A stretch of 64,000 nt of DNA, taken from assembly GCF_000420445.1 (NCBI RefSeq), contig NZ_ATUY01000005.1, positions 84,728 to 148,727 on the forward strand, read 5' to 3'. A model generated the notes under the pieces. It was not told the DNA's origin. It made no database searches and worked only from the letters and a program-made list of their open reading frames with translations. A program made the translations under genes and the position numbers. The stretch is from Actinotignum urinale DSM 15805 (GTDB lineage: Bacteria > Actinomycetota > Actinomycetes > Actinomycetales > Actinomycetaceae). Shown here piece after piece: positions 27,067 through 35,029 of the stretch; position 1 is the first letter of the stretch, and every line of letters starts with the position of its first letter.

Positions 27067-27570
27067 ATGATGGAATTTGATGTCACCATCGAAATCCCTA
27101 AGGGGAACCGAAATAAGTACGAACTTGACCATGAAACAGGCCGGATTCGTTTGGATCGTATGCTGTTCACCTCAACACGTTACCCCGATGATTATGGTTT
27201 TATTGATGATACTCTCGGTGAGGATGGGGATCCTTTGGATGCCCTGGTATTACTGGAAGAGCCGACGTTCCCCGGTTGCGTGATTCGTTGCCGTGCGTTG
27301 GGAATGTTCCGTATGCGCGACGAAAAAGGTGGCGACGATAAAGTCCTCTGTGTTCCCGCAGCCGACCAGCGTGCCAGCTGGCGTACCGAAATTGAGGATG
27401 TGAGCGAGTTCCATCGTCTCGAAATCCAGCATTTCTTTGAGGTGTATAAGGACTTGGAGCCGGGCAAGTCTGTTGAGGGCGCCCACTGGGTTGGTCGCGA
27501 AGCCGCCGAGGAGGAAATTCGACGCTCCTACCAGCGCGCCATTGACCAAAACTACGGCCACACTGCCTAG
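27067..27570 (+). CDS. ppa: Inorganic pyrophosphatase, family I
   Basis: This soluble pyrophosphatase pulls biosynthetic reactions forward by hydrolysing diphosphate. The 167-residue protein has the signature [21 protein letters not shown] with the metal-binding Asp cluster, plus [11 protein letters not shown] at the start. AAGGAG precedes tandem ATGs at 27067 and 27070. The stop is followed by the long palindrome at 27596-27641. Confidence 0.97.
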   Translation: MMEFDVTIEIPKGNRNKYELDHETGRIRLDRMLFTSTRYPDDYGFIDDTLGEDGDPLDALVLLEEPTFPGCVIRCRALGMFRMRDEKGGDDKVLCVPAADQRASWRTEIEDVSEFHRLEIQHFFEVYKDLEPGKSVEGAHWVGREAAEEEIRRSYQRAIDQNYGHTA

Positions 27571-27595
27571 AACTGCCGGTAGTCTCACGTTTAAC

Positions 27596-27641
27596 CTGTG
27601 TTGTGTTTGCTAACGAATATTCGTTAACAAACACAACACAG
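27596..27641. repeat. 46-nt near-perfect palindrome between ppa and the methyltransferase gene
   Basis: CTGTGTTGTGTTTG (27596-27609) pairs with CAAACACAACACAG (27628-27641), and between them TAACGAATATTCGTTA (27611-27626) is itself a perfect 16-nt palindrome. Only one opposed pair (27610/27627) mismatches. There is no T-tract on either side. It lies between the 3' ends of two convergent genes. Confidence 0.9.
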
Positions 27642-27787
27642 CTCGCCATCTATGGCTAAGAAGAGCTAGGCGCTCAACATAACAAACAACACGCCCAAAA
27701 AGCCACGTTTTTACGCTTACTCCTTTAAAACCGGATAAAAGAAGCGAATAAATAGAAAACGGACGAATAAGCGTACGCTAAGGGGCC

Positions 27788-28744
27788 TTACTGCATAGCT
27801 TCCACGATGTTGTGCGCAATTCTTTCGATAACGGTTACGCACACGGAATTTCCTGCCTGCTTATATAAGCGCGAGGTTGCCATGTCGGGGAGTGTGAAAC
27901 TTTCCGGAAAACCCTGCGCATTAAAGCATTCGTGGGGCGTGAGTTTTCTTATGCCGGCCGCCGTGCGCACGAGGGGAACATTATGCCCACCCTCCCCCAT
28001 ATTTGCGGTGAGAGTTGGTACAACACCGGACATATTTTTGCGCACATAACGCCGACGCCACTGATACACCGTATCGGGATCGTCCATAGCTTGCGTGAGT
28101 TGCTCAAAAATATCGCCTTTATATTTTCCGTCCCGGTAGTAAAAACGTTCGTCAACGGGATGCTCAAAATCTATAATATCTTCAAGTTTTGTGGTGAGCG
28201 GAACGGGTTGCGGGAAATCAAACTTATTAAAGTCCTCCACATTTTTAAAGCCCACAATATAGATGCGTTCCCTGTTTTGGGGAATATTTCCGTATTCCAT
28301 CGCATTTAATACCTTGTACCTGTAGTGGTATCCCTCGGTTTGCAAAGCATCGAGAATAACGCGGAACGTGTTCCCTCCGTCGTGCGCAACAAGATTTTTC
28401 ACATTTTCCAGAAATATGACGCGCGGTTTTTTCTCGTGAACGATTCGCATGAGTTCAAAGAAGAGAGTTCCGCGTCCTTTTTCGTCGCGAAAACCCTGGC
28501 GATAGCCCGCAATAGAGAATGCTTGGCACGGGAACCCGCCCGCAATAATATCGACATCTGGAACATCTGTGGCTGGTACTTGTTCAATATCGCGAGGGTC
28601 GACGGAAATCGGGAAATTTTTTTCAAAAGTTTGGATGGGGTAGGGATCGAATTCGTTTGCGTAGACGAGGTCCACCTTACCTGTGGCGTGGAAACCTAAA
28701 TCAATACCACCTACGCCGGCGAAAAACGATGCCATTGTGAACAT
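27788..28744 (-). CDS. DNA (cytosine-5-)-methyltransferase, orphan
   Basis: This 318-residue C5-cytosine methyltransferase has all main motifs in order: motif I SFFAGVGGIDLGF, motif IV GGFPCQAFSIAG with the catalytic Cys, motif VI FLENVKNL, motif VIII QNRERIYIVGF and motif X QAGNSVCVTVIERIA. The target-recognition region between VIII and X is short, as in small type II enzymes. No restriction endonuclease, nicking or specificity gene is adjacent, so it is an orphan or the remnant of a type II system. The flanks are repeat-rich and without genes, which fits acquisition. The recognition sequence cannot be read from the protein. Confidence 0.93.
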   Translation of the reverse strand: MFTMASFFAGVGGIDLGFHATGKVDLVYANEFDPYPIQTFEKNFPISVDPRDIEQVPATDVPDVDIIAGGFPCQAFSIAGYRQGFRDEKGRGTLFFELMRIVHEKKPRVIFLENVKNLVAHDGGNTFRVILDALQTEGYHYRYKVLNAMEYGNIPQNRERIYIVGFKNVEDFNKFDFPQPVPLTTKLEDIIDFEHPVDERFYYRDGKYKGDIFEQLTQAMDDPDTVYQWRRRYVRKNMSGVVPTLTANMGEGGHNVPLVRTAAGIRKLTPHECFNAQGFPESFTLPDMATSRLYKQAGNSVCVTVIERIAHNIVEAMQ

Positions 28745-28790
28745 AACCCACCTCCAAACTTCCGACAGTAACCTTGCATATGATGCCGAC

Positions 28791-28841
28791 CGTTCTATCT
28801 TAAACTGGCGCTGGTCGTTCTATCCTAAACTAAAGCGCTGG
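28791..28841. repeat. Two tandem 24-26 bp repeats
   Basis: CGTTCTATC, one variable base, TAAACT and GCGCTGG occur at 28791-28814 and again at 28816-28841, the second copy having three substitutions and a 2-base insertion. Confidence 0.8.
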
Positions 28842-28974
28842 TGCGCGTAGCCTCACGCACCCCGTGTCACACTCCATGGAGGCAACCCGTGTTCATATTC
28901 AAAGTGTGCAATGGAAAAATCTTCGGGGATGCGCAAAGCGCTCCGTTTTGCGGTGCTCAAAATCCGTTGTGGAA

Positions 28975-29098
28975 ATAATGAATGACAAAGGGGTACACCA
29001 CTGATAGCCGGCCCAGAATTACTCACGTCAACGCAGATAATGAATGACGAAGAGGTGCGCCACTGGTAGGCAACCCAGAATTACCCACATCAAAGAAA
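28975..29098. repeat. Two tandem 62 bp imperfect repeats
   Basis: Units at 28975-29036 and 29037-29098 both begin ATAATGAATGAC and share GGT-C-CCACTG, CCCAGAATTAC and CAC-TCAA-G blocks, with scattered substitutions and no change of length. Confidence 0.85.
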
Positions 29099-29214
29099 AT
29101 CGAACACTCATTGACGCACAATTTATGCACTAAATCGAGAGCCGGACGCGAAATCACGGAGTAAAACATCGGCAGAGGCGGAACTATCCCCGAAAATATC
29201 CACCGGGGCGGATG

Positions 29215-30603
29215 TTATCCAATGACGCGGATGTAGCGTGGGTTACCCCAGATGGGGGCTTCGCCGGTTCCCTTCGCTGGATTACGTGCGGCGATATGCA
29301 TTCCATTTCCGGTGTAGATACCAACGTGGCCAGGCCACCACAGCAAATCGCCTGGGCGAGCTTGGGATGCGGGTATTTCACGGCCAGCGCCACGTTGAGC
29401 ACCGGATGTACGCGGAAGGTTTACTCCAAACTTGCGGTAAATATAGCTGGTGAAACCTGAGCAATCCCAACCTCTGGGCGTCGTTCCGCCCCACACATAA
29501 GGCGTTCCGGCGAATTGGCGAGCATAGCGAACGATATCTCCACCGATTCCACTGGGTGCTGGAATTACTGAGGCATTGGAGTTTGAGGACGATGCGTCGT
29601 CGGGCTCCCAGCCACGTGCTGGACGAGCTGGGCGAGATTGTTCTTGTCTCCTTTGCTGTTCCTGCTGCTGGGCGCGCTCGCGTTCGCGTTGGGCGGCAAC
29701 TTGGCGTTGCGCTTCAATAGCTGCGCGTCGCTTTTCCGCCTTGGCGTTTTCTTCATTTTCTTGGCGTTCACGTTCTGCAGTCGCCGTGGCATTAGCAGCA
29801 GCTTCTTCTTCAATACGTTTGCGTTCGGCTTCAGCGGCAGCGCGCGCAACTGCTTCTTTTTGTTCCTGCTGCATGCGTTCAAGCTCTGCTGTTGTTCCTT
29901 TTTGAGCCGCTAATTGCACAAAAAGAGCTTCGCGCTGAGTGGAAATCTCTGCAAGTTTTGCGTTTAATCCTTCTGCTGCTTTTTGAGCAGATACTGCTAA
30001 TCTTTCGGCCCGGGCAGCGACTTTGCCTTGTTCTTCTGCCTTTTTATCCGCTTCTTTTTGCAAATTATTAGCAATATCGCGCGTGGCCTCGTATTTTTGA
30101 AGTTTTTGATCGGTTACCTGCCCTGCCGTGCGGAAAGCGCGGTGGCGATCTTGTGCATCACGAAGGGACGTTGCGCCGAAGAAAGCGGATGCCGTCGAAA
30201 AACGTGTGGAAGAATCGCGATACATTGCCGATGAAATTCGACCCAATTCCTTCTGGGTGGCCTGTGCATTACCGCGAGCGTTATTTGCCGCAATTTGTGC
30301 ATCTTCCGCTAAACCAATTGCTTCTTCAAGTTTTTCTTGTGTAGCAAGAGCTGCCGCTTCTTTTTGAACGACGTTCGTTCTAGCCATTTCGGCTTGTGCT
30401 GAAAGTCCGGCAAGTTGTGCCTCTAAGCCGGCAATGCTTTGCGCCGTTGCATTTTCTGCATTTTTCGCCACCCTAATCTCTTCATCGCTGACGTCATCGG
30501 CAAATGTTGACGGGATAACGGAGAATCCTAGCGAGGTAGCCGCGAGTAGCGCCACGGCTTTCCGGGGGCTTACCTTCACGATTTTTCCTTTGCTGATATT
30601 CAT
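29215..30603 (-). CDS. Secreted NlpC/P60 peptidoglycan endopeptidase, coiled-coil type (RipA-like)
   Basis: This cell-wall hydrolase of 462 residues probably cuts the D-Glu to diamino-acid bond at division sites. A signal peptide (AVALLAATSLGFSVIPSTFADD) precedes a coiled coil of about 240 residues (Ala/Glu/Gln heptads), a Gln/Arg-rich linker with Pro and Ser, and a C-terminal NlpC/P60 domain. The catalytic Cys is in WDCSGFTSYIYRKFGV and the His in GHVGIYTGNGMHI. The start is ATG 30601-30603, preceded by AAGGTGAAGG; an in-frame start 14 codons upstream is less likely. The leader contains a hairpin and a palindromic site. Confidence 0.93.
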   Translation of the reverse strand: MNISKGKIVKVSPRKAVALLAATSLGFSVIPSTFADDVSDEEIRVAKNAENATAQSIAGLEAQLAGLSAQAEMARTNVVQKEAAALATQEKLEEAIGLAEDAQIAANNARGNAQATQKELGRISSAMYRDSSTRFSTASAFFGATSLRDAQDRHRAFRTAGQVTDQKLQKYEATRDIANNLQKEADKKAEEQGKVAARAERLAVSAQKAAEGLNAKLAEISTQREALFVQLAAQKGTTAELERMQQEQKEAVARAAAEAERKRIEEEAAANATATAERERQENEENAKAEKRRAAIEAQRQVAAQRERERAQQQEQQRRQEQSRPARPARGWEPDDASSSNSNASVIPAPSGIGGDIVRYARQFAGTPYVWGGTTPRGWDCSGFTSYIYRKFGVNLPRTSGAQRGAGREIPASQARPGDLLWWPGHVGIYTGNGMHIAARNPAKGTGEAPIWGNPRYIRVIG

Positions 30604-30620
30604 AACCTTCACCTTCCCAA

Positions 30621-30645
30621 GTGGCGCACGGCACCTACGCGCCAC
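30621..30645 (-). other. Leader hairpin next to the NlpC/P60 ribosome binding site
   Basis: GTGGCGC (30621-30627) pairs with GCGCCAC (30639-30645) across an 11-base loop, about 4 bases from the purine-rich binding site. It could limit translation initiation; that is inference. Confidence 0.5.
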
Positions 30646-30697
30646 GTAACGATTCCAACATACACCACACCAGTCAAATACGAAACATCTTTAACAT

Positions 30698-30715
30698 AAT
30701 TACACACGTGTAATT
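30698..30715. promoter_or_regulatory. Perfect palindrome upstream of the NlpC/P60 gene
   Basis: AATTACAC and GTGTAATT face each other around AC, giving an 18-nt site that looks like a dimeric regulator's binding site about 95 bases before the start codon. The regulator is unknown. Confidence 0.55.
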
Positions 30716-30867
30716 AAAAGCAACATACGCAACTTTAAGCACAATCGTAACAATCCTCACATTATTTTGTCGCCTTTTTGAGCTTTCTGCAACAATGGAC
30801 ACGCTTGCCCCGTTTCGTTATAGCGCGCTAAGGTTGTCCCATGCTTAAAAACATGCGAATGCCCCAT

Positions 30868-30958
30868 TAGCACACGCTGGGAAACCACGTGTGCTATTAG
30901 CCATTCATTAAATGGCGGGCGCGTGGATCGCATGAACAGAGGCGTATCAGTCGCCCGC
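30868..30958 (+). promoter_or_regulatory. Structured 5' leader of metY (candidate cis-regulatory RNA)
   Basis: Three consecutive hairpins precede metY. The first (30868-30896) is a 12-pair stem, TAGCACACG then TGG against CCA then CGTGTGCTA, with one bulged C and a GAAA tetraloop. The second is GCCATT-catta-AATGGC (30900-30916). The third pairs GCGGGCG (30915-30921) with CGCCCGC (30952-30958). The 3' arm of the third can instead pair locally with GGCG at 30941-30944, so two folds exclude each other. The metY binding site AAAGGAGAG follows. It does not match the SAM riboswitch classes I can recall. Confidence 0.5.
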
Positions 30959-30995
30959 TCCCCAAGAAAATACATAAATATTAAAGGAGAGCACA

Positions 30996-32276
30996 ATGTC
31001 TGAAAATTGGAAATTCGATACTTTGCAAGTCCATGCCGGGCAAATTTTAGATTCTGACCATGCAGCCCGCGCGCTCCCGATCTATCAAACAACCTCCTAC
31101 GTTTTTAAAGATAACGAACAAGCACGCAATCGCTTCGCCCTGACCGAACCGGGCATGATCTACACCCGCATTACCAACCCCACCCAGTCCGCGGTCGAAA
31201 ACCGCATCGCCGCCCTCTACGGCGGAACCGGTGGGCTCCTCCTCGCCTCAGGTAGCGCCGCCGCAACCTACGCAATCCTCAACTTGGCGCACAGCGGGCA
31301 GAACATCGTCGCATCCGCTTCCCTCTACGGCGGAACCTTCAACCTCTTCAAATACACCCTCCCCACACTCGGCATTGAAGTTCGTTTCGTCCACGACGCG
31401 GAAAACATCGACGCCTGGGAAGAACTCATTGACGACAACACCCGCGCACTCTACGGCGAAACCCTACCCAACCCCCAGCTCGACGTTCTCGACATCGAAC
31501 CTATTGCAGCCCTCGCCCACAACAATGGCATCCCGCTTATAGTCGACAACACCGTTCCAACACCCTGGATTGTGAACCCCTTTGATTTCGGCGCAGATGT
31601 TGTTATCGATTCAGTCACAAAGTTCATGGGCGGGCACGGCACAACAATCGCCGGTTCCATCGTGGAACGTGCCGGTTTCGACTGGAAGAACGGCAAATTC
31701 CCGGCGCTCTCCGAACCGGACGAAAGCTACCACGGCATCACCTTTGCGGACGTCCCCGGCGCCCCCTTCACTACCCGCGTCCGCGCAACGCTTCTGCGCG
31801 ATACCGGCGCGGCCATCTCCCCCATCAGTGCATTCCTCATTGCACAAGGCCTTGAAACCCTCAGCCTGCGCATGGAACGCCACCTGTCCAATACCCGCGC
31901 CGTCATCGATTTCCTTCTCGCCCACCCCGCTGTTGCCAGCGTCAACTATCCGAGCTTGGAAACCTCGAAATACCACGCCCTGGCGGAAAAGTACTGCCCG
32001 AAGGGAGCCGGTTCGCTGTTCACCATCGATCTTGCCGGCGGCTTCGAAGCGGCGGCAGCTTTCGTCGAAAATCTCAAACTCTTCTCGAATCTCGCGAATA
32101 TTGGCGACGCTAAATCCCTCGTCGTCCATCCCGCGTCAACAACGCATTCGCAACTTAACGCGCAGGAGCTCGCGGGAGCTGGAATCAGCCCCGCAACGGT
32201 ACGCCTCTCCATCGGCATTGAAGATCCCAGCGATATTATTGCCGACATCAAGCAGGCACTCGACTCCCTCAAGTAG
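30996..32276 (+). CDS. metY: O-acetylhomoserine sulfhydrylase
   Basis: This PLP enzyme of the Cys/Met metabolism family makes homocysteine directly from O-acetylhomoserine and sulfide (426 residues). The N-terminus FDTLQVHAGQ, the TxxYxRI-NPTQ segment and SVTKFMGGHGTTIAGSIVE with the PLP-binding Lys are typical. AAAGGAGAG precedes ATG 30996. metX, which makes its substrate, follows 238 bases later. A structured leader lies upstream, so sulfur- or methionine-dependent control is plausible. Confidence 0.95.
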   Translation: MSENWKFDTLQVHAGQILDSDHAARALPIYQTTSYVFKDNEQARNRFALTEPGMIYTRITNPTQSAVENRIAALYGGTGGLLLASGSAAATYAILNLAHSGQNIVASASLYGGTFNLFKYTLPTLGIEVRFVHDAENIDAWEELIDDNTRALYGETLPNPQLDVLDIEPIAALAHNNGIPLIVDNTVPTPWIVNPFDFGADVVIDSVTKFMGGHGTTIAGSIVERAGFDWKNGKFPALSEPDESYHGITFADVPGAPFTTRVRATLLRDTGAAISPISAFLIAQGLETLSLRMERHLSNTRAVIDFLLAHPAVASVNYPSLETSKYHALAEKYCPKGAGSLFTIDLAGGFEAAAAFVENLKLFSNLANIGDAKSLVVHPASTTHSQLNAQELAGAGISPATVRLSIGIEDPSDIIADIKQALDSLK

Positions 32277-32514
32277 GCGCAATGAGGTTCTATGCACGGC
32301 CGCGGTGAGGCGCAAGTCGCACCATCCGCCGGCACGGAACAATAAACACAACCCCGGAACAACGAGCACAAACACACGTGCGACGAACACGAATACACGT
32401 GCCAGAAACACACACCGGAACAACGAACACAACCACCAGGACCACGAACACAACCAAGAAAAGCCCGCGCGTAACTCAACCACACCGCGCAGGCCACCAC
32501 CCAAATGAGGAGCT
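32277..32514 (+). other. C/A-rich repeat-bearing spacer between metY and metX
   Basis: A 19-base unit, CGGAACAA followed by a variable base pair and CACAA, occurs at 32335-32353, 32355-32373 and 32416-32434, within a C/A-rich, G-poor stretch. No hairpin terminator is seen. The composition fits a Rho loading site that could uncouple metY from metX. Confidence 0.45.
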
Positions 32515-33744
32515 ATGGCTGAAGAACAACCCCTATACCTTGTCGGTTACCCAGAAATGGATCCTGTAACAGATGCCGCACCCATTGGCGACTACGATAC
32601 GGGCTACAGCGCAACTCCGCGCCTCAAAGAGCGCACAACCGGCGCCTGGCTTACCGGGGACGACCCCGAAGAGCGTCAATTCATGCACATTGGCCCCGTT
32701 GAGTTATCGCATGGCGGGCGCATCCCCAACGTCCAAATTGCTTACGAGACCTGGGGGGAGCTCAACGAGGACGCTTCTAACGCGATTCTTTTGTGCCACG
32801 CTCTCACCGGTGACTCGCACGCCTCCTCAAAGGATGGAAAATCTGGGTGGTGGCATGAAATTGTGGGGCCTGGCCTGGCCATCGACACCAACAAATATTT
32901 TGTGGTGTGCCCGAACGTCTTAGGCGGATGTCAAGGTACGACGGGCCCCGCGTCTTTCGCACCAGATGGCGAACGTTGGGGGCCACGTTTCCCTCAAATC
33001 ACGATTCGCGACATGTGCCGAGCCGAGGCGCGCATGGCGAAACAGCTCGGCATTAAGAAATGGCATCTTATTGCGGGAGCTAGTTTTGGCGGGAATCGAG
33101 TGATGGAATGGGCGGCAACATTCCCGGAAATGACGGGAGCCATTGCTGTTCTCGTGTCCGGCCCAGCTTCCACCGCGGAGCAAATCGCCTACGCACATCT
33201 GCAAAAACTCGCGATTATGCACGATCCAATGTGGCGTGGCGGAAATTACTATGACGCCGGGCCAGGGCAAGGGCCGACAGCAGGTTTGGGGCTGGCCCGC
33301 CAAATTGCGCATCTTACCTACAGGTGTCCCGAAGAAATGGCGGTGCGTTTTGGACGCACCCCGCAGCGGGGAGAAAATCCGCGATTCGGCGGACGTTACG
33401 CCGTGGAAAGCTACCTCGACTACCACGCCTACAAACTCATTGGGCGTTTCGACGCAAACTCGTATCTCACAATTAACCAGGCATTTATTACCCACGATAT
33501 TGGTTACGAACGCGGTGGGATTGATAAGGTATTGGAGAGTCTCACCATGCCCGCGCTGGTTGTTGAAGTTGATTCAGATCGTCTGTTCTACCCCGAGGAC
33601 ATGAAAAAATTAGCTGAGGCGCTACCGGGTTCTGGGGAATTGAAAACCGTTCGCTCTGTCCACGGGCACGACGGATTCCTCATTGAAAACGATCAAGTGA
33701 GCACAATTTTACGCGAGTTCCTTCACAAGATTGGTGATGCATGA
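32515..33744 (+). CDS. metX: Homoserine O-acetyltransferase
   Basis: MetX acetylates homoserine with acetyl-CoA at the entry to methionine synthesis. This alpha/beta hydrolase fold protein of 409 residues has the HALTGDSHA strand, the nucleophile Ser in GASFGGNRVMEWA, the catalytic Asp in VVEVDSDRLFYP and the His in VHGHDGFLIE. A 40-residue N-terminal extension precedes the core. GAGGAG lies just before ATG 32515. Its stop overlaps the next gene as ATGA. Confidence 0.95.
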   Translation: MAEEQPLYLVGYPEMDPVTDAAPIGDYDTGYSATPRLKERTTGAWLTGDDPEERQFMHIGPVELSHGGRIPNVQIAYETWGELNEDASNAILLCHALTGDSHASSKDGKSGWWHEIVGPGLAIDTNKYFVVCPNVLGGCQGTTGPASFAPDGERWGPRFPQITIRDMCRAEARMAKQLGIKKWHLIAGASFGGNRVMEWAATFPEMTGAIAVLVSGPASTAEQIAYAHLQKLAIMHDPMWRGGNYYDAGPGQGPTAGLGLARQIAHLTYRCPEEMAVRFGRTPQRGENPRFGGRYAVESYLDYHAYKLIGRFDANSYLTINQAFITHDIGYERGGIDKVLESLTMPALVVEVDSDRLFYPEDMKKLAEALPGSGELKTVRSVHGHDGFLIENDQVSTILREFLHKIGDA

Positions 33745-34841
33745 GTACAGACTGGACAAACGACCCTCTCGGCGAGGACTATCAACAAAAAACCCTGGAG
33801 CTCGTTCCGGATCGCGAGGGGCGTGTGGTTACAACGCTGATTCGCCACTGTCCACGCGAAACCGCTGTGACATCTTCGCATCCCGCTACAACGTCGCCCT
33901 CTTCGGTAACGCCTCCACTTCCCAGTTTCGCCCTTCTTGCAATCCACGGATGGGATGATTACTTCTACCAAACCCCTCTTTCTGAAGCCATTACTGCATC
34001 TGGAGGAGCGTTTTATGCCGTCGACCTTAGAAAATACGGAAGGTCGCTCCTTCCGGGTCAAAGCTATGGCTATACGAAAAGCATGAAAATTTACAACGAA
34101 GATATTACTGTTGCTTTTCGGGCGCTCAAGGACGATCTTCACGAACGTTACGGCAGCGTTGCGGATTCTCTGCCGATTTTTCTCTACGGGCATTCCACGG
34201 GTGGACTTATCGCCACGCTCTACGCTGACGGGGCGCGCAAAGAAAAATGGCCCGTTCCGCTTGCCGGACTTATTCTTAATTCTCCGTGGTTAGATTTGCA
34301 GGGCGGGCTTGCTACTCGTTTTTTCGCCACCCAGCTTGCAGAGCTCGGGAACCTTATCGCCCCGAAAGCGGTTCTTCCCGTTCCGCCACTAGAAAATTAT
34401 GCTCATACGTTAAGGGCGTGGACTCCCGACGGCGGCCCGGTTCCCGGCACCCCGGCTGGAACGACGGATCCTTTCTGGGTGGGAGGCTGGTGTCCTGATT
34501 GGGACATGCGTCCGGAACACGCCCCTATTCGTGCGGGCTGGTTGCGTGCAGTTTTGCGCGGACATCGGGCAATTAAACGCCACACCCGCATCTATATACC
34601 GGTTTTGATGCTCACTTCAGCTGAGTCGCGTTTATCGGTTGGGTGGCATGAGGAATTGCGTGGCGTAGACACGGTTCTTGACGTCAAACAAATGTGGAAA
34701 CGTGGTGAACGCATAGCGAAAAATATTGAAATCCGCAAAATTAAGAACGCAATTCACGACGTTACGTTCTCGCGCGCACCGGTTCGCGAGCAGGCACTGA
34801 ATTTCATTACCGATTTTTGTTTACGTCATTTACGACGATAA
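33741..34841 (+). CDS. Alpha/beta hydrolase (serine aminopeptidase S33/lysophospholipase type)
   Basis: This 366-residue alpha/beta hydrolase has the nucleophile elbow LYGHSTGGLIATLYAD, an oxyanion region HGWDDYFYQ and a C-terminal His in NAIHDVTFSRAPVREQAL. The S33 family covers monoacylglycerol lipases and related esterases. It is translationally coupled to metX by a 4-base overlap, but no link to methionine is evident. The substrate is unknown. It converges on the next gene. Confidence 0.87.
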   Translation: MSTDWTNDPLGEDYQQKTLELVPDREGRVVTTLIRHCPRETAVTSSHPATTSPSSVTPPLPSFALLAIHGWDDYFYQTPLSEAITASGGAFYAVDLRKYGRSLLPGQSYGYTKSMKIYNEDITVAFRALKDDLHERYGSVADSLPIFLYGHSTGGLIATLYADGARKEKWPVPLAGLILNSPWLDLQGGLATRFFATQLAELGNLIAPKAVLPVPPLENYAHTLRAWTPDGGPVPGTPAGTTDPFWVGGWCPDWDMRPEHAPIRAGWLRAVLRGHRAIKRHTRIYIPVLMLTSAESRLSVGWHEELRGVDTVLDVKQMWKRGERIAKNIEIRKIKNAIHDVTFSRAPVREQALNFITDFCLRHLRR

Positions 34842-34996
34842 CCAACTCTTCGCATACACAACGTCGCACGTCTTCACCCAATACCTTGCTTCACGTGCGC
34901 CACAAACCACAAATTCCTTCATAAATGTGCTATTTTTTGCCACATCGGCTCCGCGGAAGATGTGCGAGCCTTTCAGGGGCAGGTTTGCAGAAATTG

Positions 34997-35029
34997 TTAT
35001 TGCGCGCTACTTTATATTTTTACTGCGCT
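34997..35029 (-). repeat. Partial repeat at the 3' end of the acidic-tailed protein gene
   Basis: On the minus strand AGCGCAGTAA, the gene end with its stop, is followed about 21 bases later by AGCGCGCAATAA (35008-34997). It is a weaker example of the gene-end duplications seen elsewhere in the window. Confidence 0.45.

Larger units (their letters stand above)
28745..29214. other. Gene-free, repeat-bearing region upstream of the methyltransferase
   Basis: I see no credible coding sequence in these 470 bases. Two families of direct repeats are present (28791-28841 and 28975-29098). Remnants of a lost partner restriction gene cannot be recognised. Confidence 0.6.

Noticed and set aside
30604..30780. 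c-di-AMP (ydaO) riboswitch upstream of the NlpC/P60 gene
   Set aside because: Actinobacterial ripA-type genes often carry one, but the conserved ydaO blocks are not seen; only a simple hairpin and a palindrome are.
30740..30995. Known SAM riboswitch upstream of metY
   Set aside because: I compared the leader with remembered SAM-I, SAM-II, SAM-IV and SMK cores and found none of their conserved blocks. A covariance model search would settle it.
30757..31092. Minus-strand frame of 111 codons over the metY leader and gene start
   Set aside because: It has no binding site and overlaps the certain metY start; the leader is better explained as structured RNA.
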